Below are positions 1 to 12,325 of a stretch of 64,000 nt of DNA, one piece after another. The notes under the pieces were generated by a model. That model had not been told where the DNA came from. It ran no database searches and saw nothing but the letters and a program-made list of their open reading frames with translations. Both the position numbers and the translations under genes were made by a program. The stretch spans positions 7,564,001 to 7,628,000 of the forward strand of contig AP026542.1 in the NCBI GenBank assembly GCA_026075535.2, in the 5' to 3' direction. Source of the DNA: Tricholoma matsutake. Taxonomy: Eukaryota > Basidiomycota > Agaricomycetes > Agaricales > Tricholomataceae. Within the stretch, counting starts at the first letter, position 1. Every line of letters begins with the position of its first letter.

Positions 1-480
1 CCACGACAGGTATGAATGCTAGTGATTTCCCAAAAAGTGCTTTTGCGCTCTTCATTTGTCTCGTTCTGACAGGTGCAGCAGTGATTCGGGCATCAACTCA
101 TTTTGACCTCATTAGTCTGCCAGTCCACCTCAGGATTATGCTCGCGGAGCCAGGTGAGGCCAAGAATAACATCTTGCTTGCCGATGCCAGTCACTGCAAA
201 CGTTGCACATTCAGAGTGGTTGCGAAATCGTAGTAGAACCTCTACAACTTCCAAGATATCACCTGCTTCATTTGCTGAGCCATCAACATTGAACACAGGG
301 ATGGGTTGGCTGAGTGCTTTTGTTGTGAGGTGATTTCGCGCAACAAAATCGGAACTGACGAAAAGGCCAGTGGTGCCACAATCAAGTAGCACCTTGGTTG
401 TGTGTACAGCGCTGGTATCAGTGGTTTGCAGCAATACTTCGAGCTCAAATGAGTGGGGGCTTGGGGTCACCGCTACAAGA
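1..480 (-). pseudogene. pol protease region of chromovirus F (partial, runs off the window)
   Basis: This is a retropepsin-like aspartic protease that would mature Gag-Pol. The stretch KVLLDCGTTGLFVSSDF followed by PIPVFNVDGSANEAGD and HNPEVDWQ matches the protease of element D almost word for word. The active-site triplet is DCG rather than the usual DSG or DTG. The frame closes with TGA at 95-93, where the D homologue reads SRC, so CGA to TGA is the simplest explanation. Translation then continues with NHCCTC beyond the stop to base 1, so reverse transcriptase, if present, lies outside the window. The interval 481-667 between protease and gag has no clean frame. F is closer to D than to A, C or E. 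Confidence 0.8.
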
Positions 481-667
481 TAGTGGTTGGGGAGTCATTT
501 CTCCCATTTAGGGTGCTTACAAAAATGCGAACGAGGATAGGGAGGGGTTAGTACGGCTTGCGCATCATTCACAGAGAGATCGGTCGATGAAATAGAATTT
601 GATTCGTACACTTCATCTACTGACAACACTGCAAAACGATTTTTTGCGGACAACGGTGGCGTACTGC

Positions 668-1793
668 TCACTCATTGTCACTGCAAAAATCCTCCTTTAC
701 TTCTACAATGGGCTCCTTGTTCCTCTCATTTGTGTCATTCACATCCAGCGCTGCAAATTCGTCCTGCGCTAAATTGTGTCGCTCTTTGCCATCCATGTAC
801 CGAATGTCAAACCATCTTGGGCATTCAGGTCGTGTATGACCAGATTCTCCGCAACGAAAGCAGACGAGCGCAGATCTGTCCTTTGGTTTAGTGAGTGCAG
901 AGACACTTTGCACCGAAGGTGTGTATTGCGATGGGGCAGTTGTGTGCGAAATTGGGGGGAGGGGCCACGCCATGGTGGGAACAAGCTTGCAGAACATGTT
1001 CCATGGCTGCAAGCTGGTTTCGGATCGTGAGGCCATTCGCGAAGACATGTGAAAAGCCTCATTTGCAATGTGATTTTTGTCAAAGATGATAGCGGCATTG
1101 TACCACTGCTTGGGGGTGTTATCCGAAGGTCGTCCGGTGGTGAGACAGGCAACATGGTCTTGGATCTTCGCATTTAGACCTTGTTGGAATTTGAGGATGA
1201 TATGCGAGCCCTCGAAGTACTGCGCTTGCTCTACCAGTTCGCAAAAGTCGTCAACGTACTCGTCAACGGTTCGTGTACCTTGGAAGCACTTCACAGTCTT
1301 GAGCTCGGTCCACGAAGATTGGATCTTGTTCTTCAGACAGAACTCATTCGCGAATTCATCCGCAAAATTGGAGTAGGAGGTGTAGGGGAGTCTTCCGCTT
1401 AGTTGGTAGTTGCGCATGAGACGATCCACAAACCATGTGGCTCGTCTGCCCTTCATGAATGAGAGAGCCCACATAATCTGTGCATGCTCATCCACAAACT
1501 GATGAGGAGCAAGGGCAAAATAGAGTGCGCATGAATTCAGGAATGCTTGTCCCTGTGAACGATCACCCAAAAAATCTGCAGGGTTTGCAGGCTTGGGGCG
1601 GTAATCTCGCGACGATGTTTCGCAATGGATTTCGTGAACTACAAGACCCTAGGTCTGTGGGGTTGGAGATGCTTGGAAGCACCTGTGGCTCTTCGCGGTC
1701 CGCCTCTCATTGCACGAATACCACCATAGTCTGTACAAGGCCTGCAATGCTTGCTTCAATGTGCTGGAGGCAGTCCTCATTGTCTATCTCCAT
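668..1793 (-). pseudogene. gag of chromovirus F (broken)
   Basis: This is a capsid/nucleocapsid polyprotein of a Ty3/gypsy element. The core (QGQAFLNSCALY, HQFVDEHAQ, TVDEYVDDF, KFQQGLN) matches the intact gag of element D later in the window, block for block. A CCHC zinc knuckle, CFRCGESGHTRPEC, lies near the C-terminus and would bind the genomic RNA. The likely start is the ATG at 1793-1791, giving an N-terminus (MEIDNEDCLQHIEAS) that could form a coiled coil like that of D. Two lesions separate this start from the core: an in-frame TGA at 1709-1707 and a frameshift between about 1600 and 1700. The piece from 1570 leftward is open. Seen: knuckle and alignment to D. Inferred: start codon and number of lesions. 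Confidence 0.85.
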
Positions 1794-1993
1794 GGGAAGG
1801 TTAATAATTGTGTAAAAGGGGTGGAAGAGTCAAGTGGAGGGATGATAGCAAAGCTTTCCATGTTACAATTTTCATTATCGCAACCCAGGATGGCCAGACA
1901 TATGCTGGCAAGGCCAGGTATTTCATTTTTCCTTTCTGACTTGAAACGACTCGCTCCAATGGAGACCCACTCCCTGATCTGACTGCTGTCAAT

Positions 1994-2535
1994 TGACATG
2001 CTGCGCCGCAGCATTCTGTGGCATTGGACCCTTGACATCAGATCCGTGATGTCAGATGTTTCATGCTTGACATGAGGCTTATCTTCTATTGTTCTTTGAC
2101 ATGCTGCGCTGCAGCACTCCATGACATCGGATGCCTCATGCTAGGCATGAGGCTTATTGTTCTATTGTTCTTTTCTATTATTACTTGACAAGGATCTCAT
2201 ATTCTGATTGGATGATAGACATCTCTGAAATGTATATAAGCTACAGTAATACTGCCTGTATTCCTTAGCTTGACCTAATTCAATCAATGGTCTTAGACTC
2301 AACCAGAATACTTGACAGCTTAGGAAGCCCCTAGCTGTGATAACTCAAACTCAACAGTTGGAAAGCCTCCAACTGTAATACACGAACGAACGGTCTACTC
2401 AGAAAGCCTCTGAGTATGGATAGCTGTGACTACTTGAGGAAGTACCCAAGCAAAGGCAGGAAGCCCGATACAGTTGGAAAGCCTCCAACTGCGACACACA
2501 AAGCCAAGGCTGAGCTGAGACCTATAGTCTTAACA
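1994..2535 (+). promoter_or_regulatory. LTR-like promoter and leader
   Basis: The segment starts with TGACATGCTGCG and ends with TCTTAACA, giving TG...CA termini. It has a TATA box, TATATAAG, at 2233-2240. Upstream are two related blocks (about 1994-2095 and 2096-2168), each opening with a near-palindrome around ATGCTGCG and ending near GAGGCTTAT. Downstream lies the hairpin array described separately. No second copy occurs in the window and I see no convincing target duplication, so this would be a solo LTR or part of a larger element. Termini are uncertain by tens of bases. Confidence 0.45.
2315..2491 (+). repeat. array of five stem-loops, four with an identical AAGCC loop
   Basis: Five perfect or near-perfect hairpins follow one another: 2315-2338 (stem ACAGCT(T)AGG), 2354-2376 (ACAGTTGGA), 2396-2416 (TACTCAGA), 2433-2450 (CTTG(A)GG, loop AAGTA) and 2471-2491 (CAGTTGGA). 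Stem sequences differ between hairpins while pairing is kept. The five-base loop AAGCC is identical in four and is AAGTA in the fourth hairpin. All lie 75-260 bases downstream of the TATA box, so they would sit in the 5' leader of a plus-strand transcript. Function unknown. Confidence 0.75.
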
Positions 2536-3640
2536 TTCCGAAGTCACGAAGCAGGCACAAAAATGTGTGAAATTTTTATAAACTAAGTCGCTGGCTGTGG
2601 TAACCTACTACCTTCAGTCCACTAAAGAGAGAGTTTTCTTCTGTAAGGGCAACCTTATGATCAGAGTCCTAAGAACTCAATACTTGCAAGGAAAAACCAA
2701 AGAGAAAACTCTAAGGAGTCCAGTGCAAGGCCAAAGTATATATATGGAAGGCATGCAATGTTCTAAAATACTTGGAGCCCCTTCCATCCTAGCACTAATT
2801 CAGATCCAGGGTCATATTCCCATTTGGGGAGACGGCCATCAATCAGTGATAGTGACCGCATCAGGCCATACTTGGTAAGTGGTGTCCGCATCAGGCCATG
2901 ATTGGTAATGGGTGTGCAAAGACATCCTCAATCATTTCCGCAGGCGCAACGATTGCGCAACTGGTTTGTGCAAAGGCGCAAACTGCAACAATGGTTTGCA
3001 CAGGGTATTGACTGTGAGAATGGTGAGAGTACAATAGGGGCTGATGGATTGACATATCGGAATGTTTGTAGATGGTTGGCGCAAAAGGCACCTCGTTGTG
3101 CAAAAGGCACTTTGTTGCACGAATGTTTGCGGGTGTGCAGAAATGTTTGCAAATGTGTGCCAACCATTGTAGGGGCTCGTAAGGTGTTCCCCTTATAGTA
3201 GTCAGAACTTTGACGTGACTGGATGGGTAAAGAGCATACCAGTTTGAACACCCTTACTCGGATCCAAATGAAAATCCGATGTGGGCACGGACAATGAGTC
3301 TTATGCAGGAGAGAAATCCAGCTGTTGGAATCAGAAGAAGATGGACAATGTCATGGAGTGAAGGCTTTGCGCACTGAGATCTCCTTGTGTGGGATGCCCT
3401 GGCATCATCATGATTATCTGAGTAAACCATCGTATAAACTATATAGGGAGGCACTCACAAGTAGCGTCATGACGTCAGAGTGGCCATCCTTTCTTATGGC
3501 ATGACATCCTATGACGTAAACTATTGGGTTTGGTGTGGCTGGTCAAATGTGCTTAATATAATTTTGAAGAGTACCATGTCACTCTAAGGTCCTTTCATAT
3601 ATGGCTTGAGTTGAACAGAATTGTAGAGCTATGTACCAAT
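2536..3640. other. unassigned region with small repeats
   Basis: No coding region is defensible here. A direct repeat around CCGCATCAGGCCAT occurs twice (about 2857 and 2887). Words such as GCAAAAGGCAC and GAATGTTTG recur between 2940 and 3170, which makes small open frames on both strands that I take as artefacts. A perfect TGACGTCA palindrome (CRE/ATF-type site) lies at 3470-3477, with TATATAG about 30 bases before it. Confidence 0.4.
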
Positions 3641-6600
3641 TGCTGTATAAATATTCCTTTCCATGCTGTCCCCTCTAATTCCACACATGAATGGCCAGTA
3701 ATGTTGAAATGATCAAACATATTTTTGTTTTGTTCATAGCTATGGACAGATGATGGCCCAAAACAAAGAAATTGATTTACAAGAGGTGAGGAGTCATTCC
3801 CATGTCTGAACTCCACAGGTCTAATCATGGGAGAGCTAGGATTTCACTCAGCCACAGTGACCTGCAGAACCCATCATAATGTTGCTGCAGAGTCTAGTTC
3901 GACATCTGTAAAATTGGGCGGCTCAGTGGTATGTCTGGATTTTCTGCGAGGATATGCCCTGCCTTGGCAAACTACCACTTCGACTTCCATTATCTTGGCT
4001 GGAGCTGGGGCATCAATCAGTGTGAATCTGTCGAGGTGGGAGTGGGGGAGAGTTTTGTTTTAATCACCAATTGTGAGAACGTCATTTACTTTTTGGTGAT
4101 CACCTGACTGGACAAATATGGATATAATGATATACAATGACAAATAGAGGATGTATCAATCCCAAGATACTACGTCTACTGCACGGATTTCTGCTGCAAA
4201 ATTTTACACTCTGGTAATGGCGCTTTCCCCATGGCCATCCATTTTGCACTTGACCATGACTCCTACTCAAGATGCTACAAGGCTGGACTCTCTCAGTTTC
4301 CTGCTGTTCCTATCAGAACACTATTTTGCTCCTGCGTGGATCCCACAGCATGTCCCATTTCTTCTATCACTGTTGACCTGGTGGCAGAATCACACTTGAG
4401 ATAGATGAACAATTATCTCAGGATGCACCATTAGGCAGTTGGTTTATCAAGGGCCTTACAGTATTGTTGCCTCCAAGTTGTGACACATGCACGTGATATG
4501 TGAAAGGCCTTTATATTCGAATTTCGAAAGACTGCTCCAGTAAACGCCTCAATCATACAATCATGTCCTCCCGCCAATATACTGTGTCTCATCGTCTACA
4601 TGTGCATGGCCTTAATTCTCAATGGGCATCATCAGTGCCTGTACACAACACCTCCAATGGTTTTACATTTCGCCCTGATCCACTATTGCCACTTCCTTTG
4701 AACAGGAAGCAAGTGTGTTCTGTTTCCCCTGGCCTGTCTAGTCATGCCAAATGATCAAAAGAGTTCAACGATGAGTATATTTCATCGCCTACTCCTGAAG
4801 ATGATACAGAAACAAACTTGGTCTGTCTACTGTCATTTGCATCAGCATCTACTGTTGTCTTATGATCTTCAGTCTTTATCTCCCATACCAGAGGGCCCAG
4901 AGAATATTTCAGATTCTGAGGCTCAGTTGCCTGAGGCGGAAACAACCTAAGTCTGTCTGCTGTCATTCATTGGCACCTACTTTGTCTTATAACTTTCTAG
5001 TCTCTATCTCCCACACCAGAGGGCCCTGAGGACACTACAGATTATGAGGCCCAGTCCCCTCTTCTGCCTTCTGTCTTCGTTGGTGCTGTTGGATCAAATG
5101 ACAGTGTACACCATGATCACTTCATTGCTCGACCCTTTTGTTGTGATCTAAGCTGTTTAACAGTATAACTCCCTTAGGCAGGAGAGGAATCAGCTCCTTG
5201 CACATGTCGAGCAGCTGCAGCACATTGTGAATTGTTACATCAATACGCCACATTACCCCAAGTGGATGCTCAGGAATAGAATTTTGGCATTAGAGATAGA
5301 ATTGGACTATTATAAGAGTGCTCAGGATGCTTTGATTGCGGAGCAGGACGGATATCATATAAGGAGTCAAGCACTACTTTCAGTAGGGTTTTCGGTCAGA
5401 GTTATCAATCTTCTTGCGTGAGCTGAACTGAGCACATGTTTAGCTTCAGTCCGATCTTGACAATATTGCCTACTGCCTTATGGTATCATCTCAAGCTCTC
5501 CTACATGCTCTGTGATGTTCCCATTTATGTGGGTTTGTCTGCGTGGTTTTGGGTTGTCTGCCTGTACAATATTTCCTTGGGAGTGATGACTGTAGCTCCT
5601 TGCACATGAACAAATCATTGTCCTTCCAATCTGAAATGTTCCTGATGCTACCTTTATCTAGGCACTAGACATGAACCATGAAGCATGCATGCACATCACT
5701 GAGTAACAGTTGGATGGGAAGAAGGCACTGGGGTAGCTTATTTGTCTTTGTTTGAATTAGGCAACACAGGAAGCCTCCAGGGATCATTCTATTATCACGA
5801 GTAAATTGTGAATGTTGATAGATAGATTGTCTGGAAGTATGATTCTAATAAGGCTGATGATTGCCAAGCTAGCTATCGATTGCAATGAATCCTAATTGCT
5901 CATGGGCAGACTCGTCCCTGCAAAGGCACCAGCAAAGACACTGGCAGCAGGTCCAAGCAGCAGTATGCAATGCTGGATTGAGATGAAAGGCATTGATGGA
6001 TAGCCCATGCATTCTTTTGCAAGCTAGCTAACCCTGTTTGGCATTACCCATGAGGAACTGTATTGTGGGCTTACTGGCTGACTATCACCTAAATCTCGGA
6101 GAGCTAGAATCCTGAATACCTTGATCATGACCCTAGGGGAACTGCCACTTACAGGATCCACAGGACCATCCCATTCCAAGTAATGGTCCATATTACGCTA
6201 CACATCAAGGTCAGCAACTCAGTAGTGAGACATGTTATCAAAAGCTTCACCTGGCTAGTGATTCCAGTCAAAACAACTTCCATGTCCTCTTCCTGAACAA
6301 ATCTTCGCTGTTGATGATCCTACCCCATGTCATTGTTCCCATTTTGAATCTATTGCTGTGTCATCCTTTTCAAAGGTATCAGTTGTAAAAGTTGTCGTCA
6401 TTAGATACGGCAGGTTGTTTATTCTCTGGCACCACTGAAGGGACATATTTTGAGGATGGTGCACTGTTTTGAACTTCTGGGGTACAGGATGGTTAGGAAG
6501 TGTTATACATAATGAAGTAGGGAAGCAACACCAACCGCAGAACACGTTGTATTGTGTTCCATCTCATTTGCCAAAATTCTCTGGCTGACAGGGTTACAGC

Positions 6601-7709
6601 CTTTAGTCTGTCTTAGCATGACTCATCAACTGAGCGTTGATATACAGAGCCATCAAGCAATACAAAACCAAGGTGGTGGTAGTGATTTACCATAATATCT
6701 TGGATACCTCGTGCACCAAGGAGGGATGGAAAGAGCTCAGAGGTTGAAACAAGTGCATGTGTGTACTGCAACAGGGTGCTAATGATTCAATACCTCATAT
6801 GATGGGCACGTCGCTATGGTGGTGGTGATTTCAATTGAGGAGCACGGAGGGTGACCATAGACAAATGAGATCAAACTCTGTAGACAACACGCAAAACATC
6901 ATGGTTGTAATCGACGCAAAGGGTAGCAGGATGCAGATAGACACACCTGATCATTATAAAACACACATGCAGTCTAGTACCCCAGCCCACCTTAGGAAGG
7001 CATCATACCAACAAGCATTCCACGAACAATTCAAGATGTAGACATATAGTGAAGATAGATTCCGAGCGTCAGGATGCTTATCCAGAAGCTGAAGCGGATA
7101 TACATGAAGTAGCCTGAGGGTAGTTTGGGGAAGAATTGGAGGAACTTACATCTGAAACCTAGGCTAGCATAGGACAAGGATGAAAGCATGCAAATCCAAA
7201 CACCACAGTCCATGAGACATGGTCATGGCTTCGGCCAATATCCATATATCATGGGCAAGATGAGCATAAGTCCAAGAATACACAGTCATGGCTTCGGCCA
7301 CTATCTGTATGATTCTCACCAGTAGTCAGTAGTGTCACAAGTATTACAACTGTGACAGGTATGCTTACTTCATCACACTAAAATAATCACAAATTTCAAA
7401 TCACAAATTGCAAATTTCGATTACAAAGTTGGCTATATTATCTGAACACATGCCTGAATATAGTGTCTCGGGGACTGGTTTAGCAAGGTTGGTGTTGCCT
7501 CTTATCTCCAGAAGTACCAGCTTTAACCCCAGAAGTGCTGGCTCGGTGAGTATGACCCAAGCCAGAAGGACCAGCTTGAGGAACTGGTCTAGAAGAGCCA
7601 GCTAGCCTGGAAGGACCTGCTTCCCGTGTCAAAGTGTGATTGTTATGAGGCAGAGGTTGATGTTTCCAAGTCTTAACCCCCGCAAATCATGCAGCAATGC
7701 TTAAATATC
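3641..7709. other. unassigned region, no recognisable gene
   Basis: Four kilobases with only short scattered frames on both strands, none with a family signature. It holds a diverged tandem duplication (4818-5070), two copies of a GGCTTCGGCCA-containing block near 7218 and 7290, and a run of degenerate 25-base units around AGAAGNACCAGCT at about 7510-7615. It looks like old intergenic or decayed transposon sequence. Confidence 0.4.
4818..5070 (+). repeat. diverged tandem duplication of about 125 bases
   Basis: Two adjacent units share GGTCTGTC/AGTCTGTC, CTGTCATT, TCTATCTCCCA, ACCAGAGGGCCC and GATT.TGAGGC in the same order (first about 4818-4937, second about 4947-5070). Identity is roughly three quarters by eye. 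No coding potential is shared by the two units. Confidence 0.6.
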
Positions 7710-8111
7710 TTAGTTACAACATAAGTGGAAGGGACAAGACCTAGCTAGACTTACTATGCCATCGAATCTGACATTGTAAGAATCAATTGGTGGCATCTCG
7801 TGAAGCCCCTGGTGCTCCTCCTCATCCAACATACTAACCCATACAGGGTCATAGAAATTGAGTGGAAGGCCTTCAGGTAGGTTATTATGTGCCTCCACCC
7901 TTCTGGAAGGTATCCTATGGTGAGGAAATTGGCCAGGAGAAGGGCGATCATTGAGTCCGAAGCATGTTGAGATGTGAAGAGCATCAAGAGATCTGAACCA
8001 TCCTGTGACCTTTGGATTCCTCCACTTCAAATTGGTGATCGCAAATTGAGTTTCGCCATTTTTGTGGGCAGATTCATCACCACTCATGGCTTCAAGGGGC
8101 ATTGCATCCAA
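7710..8111 (-). pseudogene. hypothetical protein fragment
   Basis: A 133-codon frame that is more protein-like than its neighbours. It includes GWFRSLDALHISTCFGLND, then a basic stretch RIPSRRVEAHN and LPEGLPLNFYDPVWVSML followed by an acidic run. The pattern of aromatic and proline residues resembles a lineage-specific hypothetical family that I vaguely recall from Agaricomycetes, but I cannot name it. There is no signal peptide or membrane segment. It sits alone between unassigned sequence and repeat X and may be a decayed gene relic or chance. Confidence 0.35.
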
Positions 8112-8903
8112 AATCGGCTTAAACCATCACATGCTTTCATTGTGTGCATAGTTATCTGTTACCGCCTGCCGCCAATGGCAAAGCTGAAAGGGTGGCATAT
8201 CTCATTAGTCGGTTCGGTCTGATATAAGCACTTGGGGTAGATGGCCAGTGCTGGCAGATACAAGTCCTTATGTTTTTTTATTTATTTAGATAGTTTGAAC
8301 ACTGCTATTTACATCTTTTACTCAAACCAGGTAAATTGGATAACTTATATAGTAATACAAATAATACCCAACACATGTCACTATATTACTAATATTATGT
8401 GCATGCTACTTGCTTACTTGAATAATATAAATCATATAAAAAGTGAGCAAGTTGCCTTATATGATAATACAAATAATGACAAATACATGTCACTATATCT
8501 CTAATGTTTTATGCATGCTACTTGCTTGCATTTCAACTATGTAAATCAGATAAGAATTAGAAAAATTGGCTAATATGGCAATAGAATAAAAGCACATAAT
8601 CATAAAAAACATTTCTGAACTCAGCTCAAAAAACGGGTTAGAATAGTATATAACATCACATATATAATAATAAGATTTGGCTTATTTGATGGTAAATACC
8701 TTATATGGCAATAGAAAGTAGTCATACTGACTATGTAGATGACATTTCTGAATTCAGCTACAAAAATGGGTAGCAATAGTATAATTTAGTCAATTTGAAG
8801 GTAATTACTGTATATGGTAATAGAACGATGTCATATGACCATATAAATGACATTTCTGAACTCAGCTCAAAAAGATAGTGAAAATGATATATATATATAT
8901 TTT

Positions 8904-10902
8904 GGGTCAAAAATTTATAATGCGGCGCCCGAACACAGTCTGCGGTAGAGACATACAAACGAAGTACACTATGCCCAGACCAAGTCCTCCCCCTGCTAAT
9001 CTTTGCACCAACCACCTAGATAACTGCACTGACTACTAAGGAGGCCCCTTTTATTGAGTAAATGGATTTGCCAGTGGTGGCATACTGACAACTCGGACTT
9101 GACGCTGTGTCCCTCCGGGTATGTGTGCAAGATTTAGGGGAAACTGCCACCCCGATGTGAGCCTCTCAGCTCAGAAAGGAGGGCGTAGTCAGCGTTGGAG
9201 CTGTAACGCACAACCAACAGTGGATCTGGAAGCACTCAGCTGCCTCCCCGAACCAGTACCTGGTGTTGTGTCCCCCCTGTGAGCATCCCCCACAGCAGTC
9301 AGGCCCCCTTTATGAGGGTTAATGGACTTGTCAGCCACCTTCTACAGCTGCCACTGACATGCCAATCACACTAGCCAGGACCAGATGGGGGTCATACGCC
9401 CTACATGCACAACCTATCCTGGATCCCATGCTAGCAGGGTGAACGACCCAATTTCTGGGTTGTTGTCCAAGAATTTGTACATGCCTTTGACAGAGTCGGG
9501 GCTTGCACAAGTCTCTGTTTGAACTGCTGCATGGCAGACTCACAATACATGGTCCCAAGTTTGGACTTTGGGGCCAAGACACCAGCATTGGTATTCCCCA
9601 TCTAGGGAAAAGTGTTGGCGATACTCCCCTAGGGGAGCATGGCCAGTGACCATACGGGTGAGTCGGGAGGTGCCAGTCATGCTGGATCCCAACACTTTCA
9701 GCCAAGGCCCACCTTTGTGACTCGAGGGTAGTACTGGCTTTCCTCTGACCCCTTTGAGGTGGAGGAAATGCCAGCCACAATACGCTGGTTCTGGGAACCA
9801 TGTGTGCCAGTCCTTCAAAACTGCCTTCTCAACCTGGGTTTTGAGGTAATCTAGAGATGTCCATGGGCGTCGACCCATGGAGATCTTGGTAGATGTAGCA
9901 ACATCATGAGCTCTCTTGTGTACGCCCCACTCAAATTTTGAAGGGACATGCCAGAATGTAATGTTTCTTTCCCCATCCCTGGCTAGCCAGGGGCAGAGAG
10001 AGCGACAAGTGTCCAGAGCAAATATCTGCCCAGAGCATGGTTTTGGATCTACAAGGGACTCAATGCCCATTGGAATCCAAGAAGATCACCAGCCTTTTGC
10101 ATCCCTTGCTGCAAGCAGCAGAGACCCCCAGCTGGAGAGCGAACAGTTCGACCTCTGGGGGGGTTCTCCTCCCAGAGGCTGAGACGATGTGATCTACTTG
10201 TTCTTTTTGCCCGAAGACGAGAGCACAAGTGACAGCTTGAAATTTGGCATCTGTGGGCACTGAGGCATCCACTGCAATGAAGAGAGTGTCTTCCTCTGCC
10301 TGGGCAGCAGCCCAGGCCTTGTTGAGGTCACTCCTATATGCACTTCTTGCCTTGTCCTCTTTCAAGGTGAGATGATGAGAGGAAAAACAAGTAGGGAAAA
10401 GATCCTTTACTCTGTGGCCAGGGGTGTTTTCTTCCCCAAAGGGGTCAAATTCATCCTCTGGGACAAGTGCCAGTGCTGCTGCCAAGGTGACAGACGGGCC
10501 TTGAAGGGTGAGTGTGTTTAGCACATCCCCTCCCCAAAGTCCAAGCTCATGAGGGTGGGTGCTGCCCACGTATTTTGGCCCTAAGATTGCTCTGAGGGGG
10601 TGGGATGGGGCCAACAGGGGGGTCCTGAACACCCCTTTGTCGACTAAATGGTGCAGTAGCAGCTGCATAGGCAGCAGCCCTGCGATACTTTCCAGTCCAC
10701 CTATAGGGGTGGTATGGAATGCACCAGTGATCCAGCATGCAGCAATGGACTGCACCTGGGCCAATGTTTTGATGACACCTTTGACGTGTGCACCTTTGAA
10801 ATGCCAGAGTCTCAGCCCATACATCATGATAGGAACGATGCATGAGCGGTAGAGGAGGCATTTCTGCATGGGATTTAACCCCCTTACAGAATTGCCGAGC
10901 AT
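8904..10902 (-). mobile_element. 5'-truncated LINE (non-LTR retrotransposon)
   Basis: A minus-strand non-LTR element inserted in repeat X; X modules flank it on both sides. Its 3' tail (minus strand) ends at 8904 in a motif that reads, on the plus strand, GGGTCAAAAATTTATAA then TGCGGCGCCCG. Related tails occur in the two short LINE-like elements at 52217 and 57350. The 5' end is truncated inside the reverse transcriptase. Flanks show an imperfect candidate duplication (TGAAAATGATATAT against TGAAAATACATACAT). The 3' UTR occupies about 8904-9330. Confidence 0.75.
9540..10902 (-). pseudogene. LINE ORF2 C-terminal part: end of reverse transcriptase, connector and RNase H
   Basis: The first 280 codons (10902-10060) begin within the thumb region (GNSVRGLNPMQKCLLYRS, VPIMMYGLRLW). 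They then carry RNase H motifs: FIAVDASVP (Asp), EVELFALQLG (Glu) and LVIFLDSN (Asp). A frameshift near 10062 moves the reading to the next frame. That frame gives ESLVDPKPCSGQ, ITFWHVPSKFEWGVHKRAHD (the last RNase H block) and a C-terminal TRMVTGHAPLGEY...CWC...TWDHVL segment typical of LINE proteins. The order RT then RNase H suits Tad/I-clade elements of fungi. The ATG at 10902 is fortuitous because the element is truncated there. Confidence 0.8.
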
Positions 10903-12252
10903 GAAAATACATACATCAATGAGGTTTAATCAATTTGATAGTAATTACCATATATAGCAATAGACAGAAATCAATGAATAACATTTCTGAACTCAGCTCA
11001 AGAAACCAGTCAGAATGTCATATACATCAATATGTTTGTAATTACCATATAGGGTAAAGTCACATGATCACATAAATGAAATTTTTCAACTCAGCTCAAA
11101 AATCTGATCAGAATGGTATATAACATCGTATACATCAATAAGATTTAGCAAATTTGATGATAATTACCATATATAGCAATAGAGTAAAGTCACAAGATCA
11201 CATAAATGATTGGCAAATGATGTAATTCTCATCAGTAGTTAAATGAGTCTAATCAGACAAGAGATGAGTAAGATACAACACTTTTGATTTCAGAACAAAT
11301 AAATGCAAATAAGCAAAATATAGTGATTTAACAAACAAATATAAACAACCTTTATCAGCATACTCAAATCATATGTGCAAATGTATACATTTTATTTGCA
11401 GGTTAAATCAGTTGGATTAAAGAAAAACTGACTGAAATACCAAGTTTATACAATACAAACAATCCCAAACAATCCCAATATGATCTCAATGATGGGCCAA
11501 CAATGTATCTTCTCATTTCAAGTTAAGTAAACCAAATTGGCCAAGAATTGAGCAAGGTACAGTATTTTGATAATGTAACAAACAAATATAAACAACCTTT
11601 GTCAGCACAGTGTAAAGTGCACAAGTTACATACCCTTCCACAAGTTAAATAAACTCAATTGAGTAGAAACTGGCTCTGATATAGTCTTTTTGATCTTTTG
11701 ATCTATAAACAAACAATGCCAAACATCTGTAAATATCTTCTAATGATAGACAAACAGTATATTTTCATTTGCAAGTTAAATCATCCAAATTGGATGAAAA
11801 CTGAAGGAGATACTATATTTAGCCATGACAACAATGCTAAACAATGCTAAACACTCTCCCAATGATTGATCAATGATGTATTTTCCCATATGTAATTAAA
11901 TGAACCTAATTGGACAAGAAATGAGTGAGATACAACACTTTTGAGTTCAGAACAAATATATGCAAACATATGATGCACATTGAAATGCCCAGGCTGGGGT
12001 AAGGTGTTTCCATTATTTGAGTCCGGTTACAAGCATATCCGGATATCCATAAATCCACGTCTCGGTAAAATTTAAGTCACATGGTTACAAAAGTCACTAA
12101 TGTTTTGTAGTCATTGCTTCAGATTACTGACCATGGGTAAAATGCAGTTGACTTGGTCTTGAACACTGAATTTTTCACTGATTCTTGGGTATAAGAATGA
12201 GTCTTATGTAAACATAAGGACTCGTAATTGTAGATGTACTAAAAAAAACATA

Positions 12253-12325
12253 CCCTAAAGTGGTCACGTGCGCCAAATATTGACATCTCAGAAGTCGATA
12301 TTTGGCACATGTGATAACTTTAGGG
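12253..12325. repeat. long imperfect palindrome with CACGTG arms (copy 1)
   Basis: Arms run from CCCTAAAGTGGTCACGTGCG to the complementary CACATGTGATAACTTTAGGG around GCCAAATAT / ATATTTGGC. The loop is only a few bases. The same palindrome recurs at 21886-21959 and 31974-32059 in the other X copies, which argues for maintenance or for a small nested hairpin element. Confidence 0.75.

Noticed and set aside
1994..2535. Firm call of a solo LTR
   Set aside because: TG...CA ends and a TATA box are present, but there is no target duplication and no second copy in the window, so it is kept only as LTR-like.
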